From Sphingomonadales bacterium (lineage in GTDB: Bacteria; Pseudomonadota; Alphaproteobacteria; Sphingomonadales; Sphingomonadaceae), in the NCBI GenBank assembly GCA_027489365.1, contig JAIXZV010000191.1:1-33889 (forward strand): a stretch of 33,889 bases of DNA, read 5' to 3'. The position numbers were made by a program, and so were the translations under genes. Each line of letters opens with the position of its first letter. Position 1 is the stretch's first letter. This document shows positions 7,910 to 16,634 of the stretch, one piece after another. The notes under the pieces are model-generated. The model saw only the letters and a program-made list of their open reading frames with translations. It made no database searches and was not told the DNA's origin.

Positions 7910-8770
7910 TCAGATCCGGGTAACCGGCAGCCGCAGAAAAATCTTTCCAGAGGGAGATTCGGGCGGCAGCGCGCCTGCGCGGATGTTGACCTGCAGCGAC
8001 GGCAGAATCAGCGTTGGCGCGGCCAGCGTCTTGTCGCGCGCCTCCCGCATGGTCACGAACGCATCCTCAGTCGCGCTGCCAACGAGATGGATATTGCCGG
8101 CTTCTGCCGCCACGGTCGTTTCCCAGCGATAGTCTGCGCGGCCCGCAGGCAGATAATCATGCGCCACGAAGATCCGGGTCTCCGGCGGCAAGGCCAGGAT
8201 GCGCTGGATCGAACGGTAGAGCGTGCGCGCATCGCCGCCGGGAAAATCGGCGCGGGCGGTGCCATAGTCGGGCATGAACAGCGTATCGCCGACAAAGGCC
8301 GCATCGCCGATCAGATAGGTGTTGCACGCCGGTGTGTGGCCGGGCGTGTGCATGGCGCGGATCGTCAGCGTTCCGAGCGGCAGCGTGTCGCCCTCGCCGA
8401 GCAGGATATCGAACTGGCCGCCGTCGGGTGCCACGTCGTTGGCATCGAACATTGGCGCAAACACCTGTTGTACGTCGGTGATATGCGCGCCGATCACCAA
8501 GGGCGCGCCGGTCTTGCCGCGCAAATAGTCGCCGGCCGACAGATGGTCGGCATGGGCATGGGTTTCGAGGATGTAAGCGAGCGTCAGACCCTGGTGCGCA
8601 ATCGCCGCCAGCAGCGCATCGGCGGAGGTCGTTGCCAAGGTCCCAGCCTTCGGCTCGAAATCGAGCACGGGATCGATGATCGCGGCGGTGCCGCTCGGCG
8701 AATCGACGACGAGATGCGTCGCGGTGAAGGTCGCGGGATCGAAGAAGGTCTGGACGCTGGGGTTCATCAT
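7910..8770 (-). CDS. MBL-fold metallo-hydrolase, probable persulfide dioxygenase (Blh/ETHE1-like)
   Basis: Internal start MMNPSVQTFFDPATFTATHLVVDS preceded by AGGAGC; THAHADHLSAGDYLRGKTGAPLVIG, MHTPGHTPACNTYLIGDAAFVGDTLFMPDYGTARADFPGG, VAHDYLPAGR. Confidence 0.9.
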   Translation of the reverse strand: MMNPSVQTFFDPATFTATHLVVDSPSGTAAIIDPVLDFEPKAGTLATTSADALLAAIAHQGLTLAYILETHAHADHLSAGDYLRGKTGAPLVIGAHITDVQQVFAPMFDANDVAPDGGQFDILLGEGDTLPLGTLTIRAMHTPGHTPACNTYLIGDAAFVGDTLFMPDYGTARADFPGGDARTLYRSIQRILALPPETRIFVAHDYLPAGRADYRWETTVAAEAGNIHLVGSATEDAFVTMREARDKTLAAPTLILPSLQVNIRAGALPPESPSGKIFLRLPVTRI

Positions 8771-8833
8771 GAAGCTCCTATGAGCCATTACATAAGAGCT
8801 TGCTAAATTAGATTCAACGCATATATTTGATGT
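8771..8833. promoter_or_regulatory. AT-rich divergent promoter/operator of the sulfide-response locus
   Basis: TTGCTA (8800-8805), 16 nt, TATATT (8822-8827) immediately before the ATG at 8834; inverted repeat TCAA-N9-TTGA (8814-8830) overlaps the -10. Confidence 0.55.
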
Positions 8834-9193
8834 ATGATCGACCTTGCCCACTTCGACATTGCCCGCTTTGAAGCCAGCGCCACGGCGGCTGCCCGGCTGC
8901 TGCGCGCGCTCGCCAATGAGCGGCGGCTGATGATCCTGTGCCAATTGTCTGCGGGCGAGCTTTCGGTCGGCGAGTTGCTGCCGCGCATCGGCCTGTCGCA
9001 ATCGGCGCTGTCGCAACATCTCGCGGTGCTGCGCAGCGACGGGCTGGTGGCGACCCGGCGTGACGGCGTCTCGATCCGCTATCGCATTGCCGATCCAGCG
9101 GCAGCGCAGGTGATGGCGACGCTCGCTGCGATTTTCTGTTCCGATGATGTGGAGACATCCAATGTCCAAGACCCTGATCGCGTTGACGCCTGA
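8834..9193 (+). CDS. ArsR-family regulator, BigR/SqrR-like
   Basis: ARLLRALANERRLMILCQLSAGELSVGELLPRIGLSQSALSQHLAVLRSDGLVATRRDGVSIRYRI; two Cys (C36, C102) placed as in sulfide sensors. Confidence 0.9.
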   Translation: MIDLAHFDIARFEASATAAARLLRALANERRLMILCQLSAGELSVGELLPRIGLSQSALSQHLAVLRSDGLVATRRDGVSIRYRIADPAAAQVMATLAAIFCSDDVETSNVQDPDRVDA

Positions 9194-9695
9194 TGCCGTG
9201 GAGGAGCGCCTGCGGCAGGGCCATGTGCTGCTGATCGACATTCGCGAGGAGGACGAATTCGCGCGTCGGCATATTCCGGGTGCCGTGTCGCGTCCGCTGT
9301 CGCGGTTCGAGGCGGTCGCGTTGCCCGAGATGGCTGGGACCGACGTCATCTTTACCTGCCGATCGGGAATGCGCACCGCGGCCAATGCAGATCGCCTGGC
9401 GAGGCCGGTCGGTGGTAACGCCTATGTCCTGGACGGCGGCCTCGATGCCTGGGCACGCGCCGGATTGCCAGTGGAGGCCAATCGCAAGGCTCCGCTCGAA
9501 ATGATGCGGCAAGTGCAGATCGTGGCGGGATCGCTGGTGCTGACAGGCGTGATCCTGGGGTGGCTGGTGTCACCCTATTTCTTTGGCGTGTCCGCCTTTG
9601 TCGGCGCCGGGCTGACCTTTGCAGGGATCAGTGGATTTTGCGGCATGGCGCGGTTGCTCGGCTATCTGCCGTGGAACCGTCCGGTCGCGGCATAG
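9162..9695 (+). CDS. Rhodanese-domain protein with C-terminal DUF2892-like membrane domain
   Basis: LLIDIREEDEFARRHIPGAVSRPLSRFE...FTCRSGMRTAANADRL...VLDGGLDAWARAGLPV then two TM segments (GFCGMARLLGYLPWNR). Start ATG at 9162. Confidence 0.92.
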   Translation: MSKTLIALTPDAVEERLRQGHVLLIDIREEDEFARRHIPGAVSRPLSRFEAVALPEMAGTDVIFTCRSGMRTAANADRLARPVGGNAYVLDGGLDAWARAGLPVEANRKAPLEMMRQVQIVAGSLVLTGVILGWLVSPYFFGVSAFVGAGLTFAGISGFCGMARLLGYLPWNRPVAA

Positions 9696-9698
9696 TCG

Positions 9699-10475
9699 GT
9701 GGACGCCGCCACAATATCCTATCCCGCTGCGATCGTAGGCGGGGCGGTCATCGGGCTGCTGCTGTCGGTGTTCGGCGGGGGTGGGTCGGTGCTGGCGACG
9801 CCGTTGCTGCTCTACATCGTCGGCGTGCGCGATCCGCATGTGGCGATCGGCACCTCGGCCGCGGCGGTTGCGGCCAATGCCGCGCTTGGCCTGTTCGTGC
9901 AGGCGCGTGCCGGCCGGGTGAAATGGCCCTGTGCTTTGGTGTTCGGTACCACAGGGCTGATCGGATCGCTGGTCGGCGCGCATATCGCCAAACAGATCGA
10001 CGGGAGCCAGTTGCTGATCTGGTTCGCGCTGGCGATGGCGTTGGTCGGCGGATCGATGCTGCTGCCGCGCAAGGCGGACGGCGATGCGAGCGTGCGCTTG
10101 ACGACGGCGCTGACTTTCAAGCTGGCCCCGGTTGGGGCGGCGACCGGGCTGGCCGCCGGGTTCTTCGGGATCGGCGGTGGGTTTCTGATCGTGCCGGGGC
10201 TGATGGCAGCAACGGGGATGACCCTGGCCAATGCGGCGGCGTCGTCATTGGTGTCGGTCGTGCTGTTCGGCGCGGCGACCAGCGCGAGCTATGCGGTTTC
10301 CGGCCTGGTCGATTGGTCGCTGTTCGCCGCGCTGCTCGGCGGCGGGGCGATCGGGTCGGTAATCGCCATTCCGGTCGCACGCTTGCTCGCGGACCGCGCG
10401 GCGGGGGCGCGGACCGCCTTCGCGATCATGGTGCTTGTGACCGCAGCCTATGTCGCGTGGCGCGCGCTGAGCTGA
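9699..10475 (+). CDS. TSUP family (TauE/SafE) sulfite/sulfur exporter
   Basis: GGAVIGLLLSVFGGGGSVLATPLLLYIVGVRDPHVAIGTSAAAVAANA...GLAAGFFGIGGGFLIVPGLMAATGM: duplicated TSUP motifs and multiple TM helices; 3 bp after the rhodanese gene. Confidence 0.92.
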   Translation: MDAATISYPAAIVGGAVIGLLLSVFGGGGSVLATPLLLYIVGVRDPHVAIGTSAAAVAANAALGLFVQARAGRVKWPCALVFGTTGLIGSLVGAHIAKQIDGSQLLIWFALAMALVGGSMLLPRKADGDASVRLTTALTFKLAPVGAATGLAAGFFGIGGGFLIVPGLMAATGMTLANAAASSLVSVVLFGAATSASYAVSGLVDWSLFAALLGGGAIGSVIAIPVARLLADRAAGARTAFAIMVLVTAAYVAWRALS

Positions 10476-10484
10476 GCGCCACGC
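10455..10484. terminator. Candidate bidirectional hairpin between convergent TSUP and acyl-AMP ligase genes
   Basis: GCGTGGCGC (10455-10463) / GCGCCACGC (10476-10484), perfect 9-bp stem spanning the TSUP stop codon; no clear T tract. Confidence 0.4.
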
Positions 10485-10490
10485 GCGCGG

Positions 10491-12338
10491 TTACGCCGCC
10501 AGATCGTACGGCTTGATATCCCCGTTCAAATACAGGTTCCGCGCCTTGGCCCGGCTCAATTTGCCCGAGCTGGTGCGCGGGAGCGTGCGCGGCGGGATCA
10601 GTTCGATCACGCAGTTCATGCCCGTCACCGAGCGGACGCGTTCGCGGATTTCGTCGCGGAGGCGGACGCGTTCGGATTCGTCCGAGGTGCGGCACTGGAC
10701 GAGCACGGCGGGGGTTTCCTCGCCGCCCGGCGTCGTGATCGCGAAGGCGGCGATGTCACCGGCCTTGAAGCCGGGGAGCTGCTCGACCGCCCATTCGATG
10801 TCCTGCGGCCAATGGTTGCGGCCGTTGACGATGATCATGTCCTTGGCGCGGCCGACGATGTAGATATAGCCATCGCTGAGATAGCCCATGTCGCCCGTAT
10901 CGAGCCAGCCGTCGACGAGGCACGCGTCGGTCGAATCCTGATCGCGGAAATAGCCGACCATCACCGATGGCCCCGAGCACCACACTTTGCCGATCGCGCG
11001 TTCGGGCAGGGGGGTGCCGTCTTCCTCGCGGATCTGGACCTTCATGTCCCGCACCGGCTTGCCGCAATTGACGATCGCGCGGTAGCGTTGCGGGCGGTCT
11101 TCACCGGCGGCGACGCCCGACAATTGCGTTTCCTCGACCAGTTCGACGCGAATGCCCTCGGTCGGCGGCATGATCGACACCGCGAGCGTCGCTTCGGCGA
11201 GGCCGTAGCTCGGCAGGAAGGCGCTGGCCTTGAAGCCGGCCTCGGCGAAGGCATCGACGAAGCACTGCATCACGTCGGGGCGGATCATGTCGGCGCCATT
11301 GCCGGCAAGCCGCCAGCGCGACAGGTCGAAGCGTTCGGAGGCCTTGGTCTGGCTCGACATGCGGCGCGCGCAAATATCGTAGCCGAAGGTCGGGGAATAG
11401 CTGATCGAGGTGCCGGGGTTGCGGCTGATCATGTCGAGCCACGCCAGCGGGCGGCGCGCGAAATCCTCGGTCTTGAGGTAATCGGTCGAAACCTGATTGG
11501 CGACCGGCGAGAGGAAGCAGCCGACCAGCCCCATGTCGTGATACCACGGCAGCCACGAGACGCAGCGGTCGCTGTCGATGAGCTGCATCCCGTGCGCGTG
11601 GGCGGCGAGATTGTTGAGCAACGCGTGGTGCGTGATGACGACGCCGTGCGGGAAGCGCGTCGATCCGCTGGAATATTGCAGATAGGCGATGTCGTCGCCG
11701 CGTGCCTTGGGCAGCGCGACCGTGGGGGCAGGGCGGGTGACGAGTTCGGACCAATCGACCCCTTCCACCCCGGCGGCGCGCGCGGCATCGCCGCCCATTT
11801 GCGCGAGCTCGGGCGGATAGATCAGCAGCGTCGGATCACAGCTCGAAAGCTGGACGCGGAGCTGTTCGATGTACGAATCGCGGCCGCCGAAGCTGGTCGG
11901 CAGCGGCAGCGGGACGGGCCAGGCACCGGCATAGACGGTGCCGAAGAACAAAGCCGCGAAATCCGGGCTGGTTTCTGCGACGATCGCGATGCGGTCCTCG
12001 GGCTTGATCCCGGCGTCGATCAGGCGGCGCGCCATCGCCAGCGCGTCTTCGCGGAGGTCGGCAAAGGGATAGGCGCGCGACAGCGTGCCGCGCGCATCGT
12101 GAAAATTCAGCCCGCGCGTGCCCTGCGCGGCATAATCGAGCGCTTCGCCCAGCGTTTCGAAATCGGCGAAGCGTCGTGCCAGCGTGTCCGCGGTCGGCGT
12201 CGCGACCAAATTCGGCGCGGCCCGCCCCGGTGTTGTCACCGAGGTTTCCCGCGTGTCCGCTACATCTGTGGTCATCAGTGTTTGTGCCCTTGATCGCGGC
12301 CGTTCGACGACGGCTGCGCCTGTGTTTTCGACATGCAC
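10491..12338 (-). CDS. Fatty acyl-AMP ligase (AMP-dependent synthetase family)
   Basis: DDIAYLQYSSGSTRFPHGVVITH, CVSWLPWYHDMGLVGCFLSPV, GWLDTGDMGYLSDGYIYIVGRAKDMIIVNGRNHWPQDIEW, LPRTSSGKLSRAKAR. SD-like AGGGG before the 12338 start. Confidence 0.93.
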   Translation of the reverse strand: MHVENTGAAVVERPRSRAQTLMTTDVADTRETSVTTPGRAAPNLVATPTADTLARRFADFETLGEALDYAAQGTRGLNFHDARGTLSRAYPFADLREDALAMARRLIDAGIKPEDRIAIVAETSPDFAALFFGTVYAGAWPVPLPLPTSFGGRDSYIEQLRVQLSSCDPTLLIYPPELAQMGGDAARAAGVEGVDWSELVTRPAPTVALPKARGDDIAYLQYSSGSTRFPHGVVITHHALLNNLAAHAHGMQLIDSDRCVSWLPWYHDMGLVGCFLSPVANQVSTDYLKTEDFARRPLAWLDMISRNPGTSISYSPTFGYDICARRMSSQTKASERFDLSRWRLAGNGADMIRPDVMQCFVDAFAEAGFKASAFLPSYGLAEATLAVSIMPPTEGIRVELVEETQLSGVAAGEDRPQRYRAIVNCGKPVRDMKVQIREEDGTPLPERAIGKVWCSGPSVMVGYFRDQDSTDACLVDGWLDTGDMGYLSDGYIYIVGRAKDMIIVNGRNHWPQDIEWAVEQLPGFKAGDIAAFAITTPGGEETPAVLVQCRTSDESERVRLRDEIRERVRSVTGMNCVIELIPPRTLPRTSSGKLSRAKARNLYLNGDIKPYDLAA

Positions 12339-12394
12339 CCCTGCTTATGCCAGACGTTCAAAATCCAGTTCGACTGTGGCACAATGATGGCGTC

Positions 12395-12955
12395 ATGTTC
12401 CAGTCATCAAAGAACCGTTCGAAATCAAGAGAGATACGCACGGTTCCGCCGTTGGATGCGGCGGCGCTCGAGCGGCTGGCGCTGCGCTATGTCGAGCGGT
12501 TCGCGACGACGCGGCGGCGCTTGATCGACTATCTGACGCGCAAGATTCGCGAACGCGGGTGGGACGGGACGGCGACGGACGGGGCGGCGGCGGACCCGGT
12601 GGCGCTGGCCGAGAAGTTCGCCGAGCTCGGCTATATCGACGATCGCGCGTTCGGCGAGGCGCGGGCGGCGGCGATGGGGCGCCGGGGGCTGGGCAAGCGC
12701 CGCGTGACCGGGGCGCTGCAGCAGGCCGGTCTGGACGAGGAGGATCGCGAGGCGATCGCGCCTGCAGTCGAGGATCGAGCGCTGGAGACCGCAATGGCGT
12801 TCGCGCGGCGGCGGCGGATCGGGCCGTTCGCGGCGGTGCGGGCGGAGCGGCCGGAGCGCGAGAAGCAGATCGCGGCGATGATTCGCGGCGGGCACGATTT
12901 CGCGCTCGCGCGGCGCATCGTGGCGCTGGAACCGGGCGAGGCGTTGGAGCCGTGA
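12395..12955 (+). CDS. recX: RecX family regulatory protein
   Basis: ALRYVERFATTRRRLIDYLTRKIRERGW...LAEKFAELGYIDDRAFGEARAAAMGRRGLGKRRVTGALQQAGLDEEDREAI. Start ATG at 12395. Confidence 0.87.
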   Translation: MFQSSKNRSKSREIRTVPPLDAAALERLALRYVERFATTRRRLIDYLTRKIRERGWDGTATDGAAADPVALAEKFAELGYIDDRAFGEARAAAMGRRGLGKRRVTGALQQAGLDEEDREAIAPAVEDRALETAMAFARRRRIGPFAAVRAERPEREKQIAAMIRGGHDFALARRIVALEPGEALEP

Positions 12956-13067
12956 GCGTAAGCGATGTCGGATTCGCGCGGCTTTCGGGGCTAGCGCGCC
13001 GAATCTCCACCGAATTTTGCGTCCAAATTGTGTCCGTGCTAGTTTCTTGCGCGGGGGACAGTTCTCG

Positions 13068-13658
13068 ATGCGTAACGAAGTAATTTCGGCGCTTGGCGGC
13101 ACGGAACAGGAGGGCACGGGGGGCAATGCGCCGGGGACGGCCGATCCTTCCGCGCGACTCTATACTGGCGTCGTCAAATGGTTCGACATGACGCGCGGCT
13201 TCGGTTTCGTCGTGGCGGATGATGCGAGCGTCGGCGATATTCTCGTGCATTTTTCGGTTCTGCGCCCGCATGGCCGACGCAGCGTGCCGGAAGGCGCGCG
13301 GATCGAATGCCTCGCCTCGGTGCGCGACCGTGGGCTGCAGGCGAGCGAGATCCTGTCGATCGATCTGACCGACGCGATCGAGCCGCCGATTCGCCCGCGC
13401 GGGGAGGCGGCGCGGGGCGATGCCGCAGCGCTGATCGAACAGGCCGGGCCGTTCGAGCCGGTCACGGTCAAATGGTTCAACCGTTTGAAAGGCTATGGCT
13501 TCCTGCTACGCGGCAACGACGACAGCGACGTGTTCGTGCATATCGAGACGCTGCGGCGCGCGGGGATCGAAGAGATCGAGCCGGGCCAGGCATTCCGCGC
13601 GCGGATCGTGGAGCGGGACAAGGGGCCGCTCGCGGTGATCGTCGAGTATGAGGATTGA
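13068..13658 (+). CDS. Two-domain cold-shock protein
   Basis: Two CSDs: TGVVKWFDMTRGFGFVVADDASVGDILVHFSVL and VTVKWFNRLKGYGFLLRGNDDSDVFVHIETL. Start ATG at 13068. Confidence 0.95.
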   Translation: MRNEVISALGGTEQEGTGGNAPGTADPSARLYTGVVKWFDMTRGFGFVVADDASVGDILVHFSVLRPHGRRSVPEGARIECLASVRDRGLQASEILSIDLTDAIEPPIRPRGEAARGDAAALIEQAGPFEPVTVKWFNRLKGYGFLLRGNDDSDVFVHIETLRRAGIEEIEPGQAFRARIVERDKGPLAVIVEYED

Positions 13659-13667
13659 AGGCTCACA

Positions 13668-14162
13668 ATGACGGTACGATATGCAGCGGCGCTGGCGATG
13701 GCGCTGCTCCTCGCCACCAGCGGATGTAGCGGCGCTGCGGACACGGCAGCCACCGCGCAGACCCCGAGCGGTACGGTGGCGGTCAGCATCAAGAGCGCGA
13801 ATGGCACCCACGCCTTCACCGTCGAACTCGCCAAGACCGCCGAGGAGCAGGAGCGCGGGCTGATGTTCCGTACCGACATTCCGGAGAATGGCGGGATGTT
13901 GTTTGCGCCGTATCCGCCCGACGGCGGGCCGCCACGCCCGGCCAATTTCTGGATGAAGAACACGCCGAGTCCGCTCGACATTCTGTTCATCCGCGCCGAC
14001 GGGACGATCGCGCGGATCGCGGAAAATACGGTGCCGCAGTCGGAAGCGCTGATCCCCTCGGGCGAAGCGGTGAGTGCGGTGCTGGAGTTGCGTGGCGGGC
14101 GCGTGCTCGATCTCGGCATTGCCGAGGGCGACCGCGTCACCTGGACCGGGCGACCGGGCTAG
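13668..14162 (+). CDS. DUF192 family protein with lipoprotein-like signal peptide
   Basis: MTVRYAAALAMALLLATSGCSG; FTVELAKTAEEQERGLMFRTDIPENGGMLF...FWMKNTPSPLDILFIRADGTI. Confidence 0.93.
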   Translation: MTVRYAAALAMALLLATSGCSGAADTAATAQTPSGTVAVSIKSANGTHAFTVELAKTAEEQERGLMFRTDIPENGGMLFAPYPPDGGPPRPANFWMKNTPSPLDILFIRADGTIARIAENTVPQSEALIPSGEAVSAVLELRGGRVLDLGIAEGDRVTWTGRPG

Positions 14163-14217
14163 CCCTTGTCCGGAATCGCGGTTGAAGGCGGGGCGGTGGC
14201 GCGCTAAGCGCTTTCCC

Positions 14218-14610
14218 ATGGGCATCAACCTCAATCCCTTCACCTGGTGGAACGGCGCCACCATCGGCACGGCATTCGGGCTGCGCGGCAAGGCGCGCGT
14301 CGGCGAAGATTCGCTCGGCAACGTCTATTACGAAGGCGGGCGCGACACTGCGGGCAATCCGCGGCGCTGGGTGATCTACAACGGATCGAACGACAGCAGC
14401 CGGGTCGCGCCCGAATGGTTCAGCTGGCTGCACCATCAGGTCGAGGACGTGCCGGAGCGCGCGCTGCCCGCACCACGCGCGTGGCAGAAGCCGGCCGAGC
14501 CTAACCTGACCGGAACCCCCGCCGCCTATCGCCCCAAGGGCGCGCTGGAAAAGGGTGGCGTGCGCGCCGCTGCGACCGGCGATTATGAAGCGTGGGTGCC
14601 CGACGCGTGA
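14218..14610 (+). CDS. NADH:ubiquinone oxidoreductase accessory subunit, NDUFA12 family
   Basis: FTWWNGATIGTAFGLRGKARVGEDSLGNVYYEGGRDTAGNPRRWVIYNG...VAPEWFSWLHHQVEDVP. Start ATG at 14218. Confidence 0.93.
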   Translation: MGINLNPFTWWNGATIGTAFGLRGKARVGEDSLGNVYYEGGRDTAGNPRRWVIYNGSNDSSRVAPEWFSWLHHQVEDVPERALPAPRAWQKPAEPNLTGTPAAYRPKGALEKGGVRAAATGDYEAWVPDA

Positions 14611-15254
14611 TTCGCCCTGGGCGGTGGGGTGCGATGCTGGCGGTGACGCTGCTCGCCGCCGGATGCGGGCCGACCAAGCCCGCCGCGCCCGATGCGAAGC
14701 CGACCCCTGTCACCGCGCTCGACGCCGACACCAGCGCCAGTAACATCACGACGGTCGATGTCGGCGGCGGGGTCGATCCCAGCCTTGGTGCGACGCCGAT
14801 GGCGGAACGTGTCGCGACGCTGGGCTTGCTCAACAAGCGCAACGGGGCTGCACGCGACATCGTGCTGAAGCCGGGTAAGGCGGTGCGGATCGGCGATGTC
14901 ATCGTGCGGCTGCGCGCGTGCGAACGCACCGCGCCGTGGGAGCAGGAGCAATATACCGGCGCCTTCGTGCAAGTGGACGTGCAGGGCCGTGACAACGCCT
15001 GGCGCCGTGCCTTCTCCGGGTGGCTGTTCAAGGAGCGTCCGGCGCTGAACGTCGTCCAGCACCCGATCTATGACGTGTGGGTCAAGAGCTGCGCGATGAC
15101 CTTCCCGGTCGGCGGCCCCGATTCGATCGCGGGCGGGGGCGACCCGGAGTCTAGCGAGACGCCACGGTCGAGCGCGAAGAAATCGCCGACTCCAGACGAA
15201 GAAGCGCCCGAGCCGACCGCGCCCGATATTGAGGAAGACAATGCCGAGAGATAA
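14607..15254 (+). CDS. DUF2155 domain-containing lipoprotein
   Basis: GTG start overlapping the upstream stop (GTGA); lipobox LLAAGC; GKAVRIGDVIVRLRACERTAPWEQEQYTGAFVQVDVQ...RAFSGWLFKERPALNVVQHPIYDVWVKSC. Confidence 0.85.
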   Translation: MIRPGRWGAMLAVTLLAAGCGPTKPAAPDAKPTPVTALDADTSASNITTVDVGGGVDPSLGATPMAERVATLGLLNKRNGAARDIVLKPGKAVRIGDVIVRLRACERTAPWEQEQYTGAFVQVDVQGRDNAWRRAFSGWLFKERPALNVVQHPIYDVWVKSCAMTFPVGGPDSIAGGGDPESSETPRSSAKKSPTPDEEAPEPTAPDIEEDNAER

Positions 15255-15829
15255 TCGGCACGGCTGATCTCGATCGCGCCCAAAGACGCGAGGTGATCGG
15301 TCAGGAACTGGCAATCGAGCAAGCTGAAGCCGCCGACGCGCAACCGCGCGACCAGCCACGCCATCGCGACTTTTGAGGCGTCACGCACGCGGCTGACCAT
15401 GCTCTCGCCGAAAAACGCGCGGCCGAGCGCGATGCCGTACAGTCCGCCAGCCAGCGTATCGCCGTCCCACACTTCGATCGAATGCGCGAAGCCCAGAGTG
15501 TGCAAGTGATTGGTGACGCGCTCGATCGGGGGATTGATCCAGGTGTCGGGCCGAGTGGGGGCGGATTGCGCACACAGCGCGAGGATCTCGGGAAAGGCGC
15601 GGTCGGCGGTGACGCGAAAGCGCTCGGCGACCAGCGTCTTCTTGAGCGAGCGCGAGAGATGGAAACCGTCGAGCGGCAGGATCGCGCGCTCGGTCGGCTC
15701 GACCCAATAGACTTCATCGGTGTCGCGCCCGTCGGCCATCGGAAACACGCCGACCGAATAGGCGCCCAGCATTAAATTCGGGTCGAGCGCCGGGAAGGGG
15801 TCGGGCGCGGACTGTTCCGCGTCGGTCAC
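15068..15829 (-). CDS. aat: Leucyl/phenylalanyl-tRNA--protein transferase
   Basis: LMLGAYSVGVFPMAD...VYWVEPTERAILPLDGFHLSRSLKKTL...FGESMVSRVRDASKVAMAWLVARLRVGGFSLLDCQFLTDHLASLGAIEISR. Confidence 0.95.
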   Translation of the reverse strand: MTDAEQSAPDPFPALDPNLMLGAYSVGVFPMADGRDTDEVYWVEPTERAILPLDGFHLSRSLKKTLVAERFRVTADRAFPEILALCAQSAPTRPDTWINPPIERVTNHLHTLGFAHSIEVWDGDTLAGGLYGIALGRAFFGESMVSRVRDASKVAMAWLVARLRVGGFSLLDCQFLTDHLASLGAIEISRADYLSALSSSISGAVGSGASSSGVGDFFALDRGVSLDSGSPPPAIESGPPTGKVIAQLLTHTS

Positions 15830-15847
15830 GCTGCGGTGCGCTCTGGA

Positions 15848-16570
15848 TCAAGCGGCAATGCGGCGCTCGATTGCCTGCCACAGCCGCGCGAATGCCTGCG
15901 CGCCCGCCGATTTGGCGGCGAAGCTGCCGACCGGTGCGCGCCGCGCGGTGACTTGCTCGATCAGGCTCGCCATCGGGATGACCGGCCAATCGGGATGCCG
16001 CGCCAGCGCGTCGGCATGGAGCTTGCGGCGGCCATCGACCATCGAATGCACCGGCATCACCTGCGCCTTCGATCCGAGATGCTTGAGCACTTCGGCGAGC
16101 GCGCGCTCTGACAAAGGCGATGGGATGACGGGCACGACGATCAAATCGGCGGCACGCATTACCTGGTCGCTCGTCTCGGTCAGCCCCGGCGGGCAATCGA
16201 GCAGGATGCGGTCATAATCCTTGCGCAGGCCGGTCAGCAGCTTTTGCAGCCGCTTTTTCTTGTCGAGTTCATGAAACAGCAGGTCGAGCCCGCGCAGCGA
16301 CGCATCGGCGCGCAGCAGATCGAGCCGCGGGGTAGTGGTCTTCTCGATCAGCTTGTCCGGGCTGACATCCTTGGCGAAGACCGATTGGGCTTGGCCCTTC
16401 GCCTTGGGGTCGGGCGTAGCGCTCAGCAGGAAGCTGGAGGCGGCTTGCGGGTCGAGATCCCAGAGCAGGGTGCGCCGCGACGATGCGGTCGCGGCGACCC
16501 AAGCGAGATTGACGGCGAGCGTCGTCTTACCGACGCCGCCCTTCAGACTGTAGATCGCAATCGTCGACAC
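15848..16570 (-). CDS. ParA-like ATPase (deviant Walker A)
   Basis: MSTIAIYSLKGGVGKTTLAVNLAWVAA...LLWDLDPQAASSF...DYDRILLDCPPGLTETSDQVMRAADLIVVPVIPSPLSERAL. Confidence 0.92.
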   Translation of the reverse strand: MSTIAIYSLKGGVGKTTLAVNLAWVAATASSRRTLLWDLDPQAASSFLLSATPDPKAKGQAQSVFAKDVSPDKLIEKTTTPRLDLLRADASLRGLDLLFHELDKKKRLQKLLTGLRKDYDRILLDCPPGLTETSDQVMRAADLIVVPVIPSPLSERALAEVLKHLGSKAQVMPVHSMVDGRRKLHADALARHPDWPVIPMASLIEQVTARRAPVGSFAAKSAGAQAFARLWQAIERRIAA

Positions 16571-16634
16571 GTCGGGGCCCTCGCTTACGCATGGCCATAG
16601 TGGCGGATGACGATGCGCCGTGCAATCGGCGGAA

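Noticed and set aside
5461-7923. 820-aa + strand ORF antisense to the GGDEF-EAL gene
   Set aside because: Mirror frame of a well-supported gene; composition typical of antisense high-GC ORFs.
10812-12293. 493-aa ORF antisense to the acyl-AMP ligase
   Set aside because: No domain features; artefact of codon bias.
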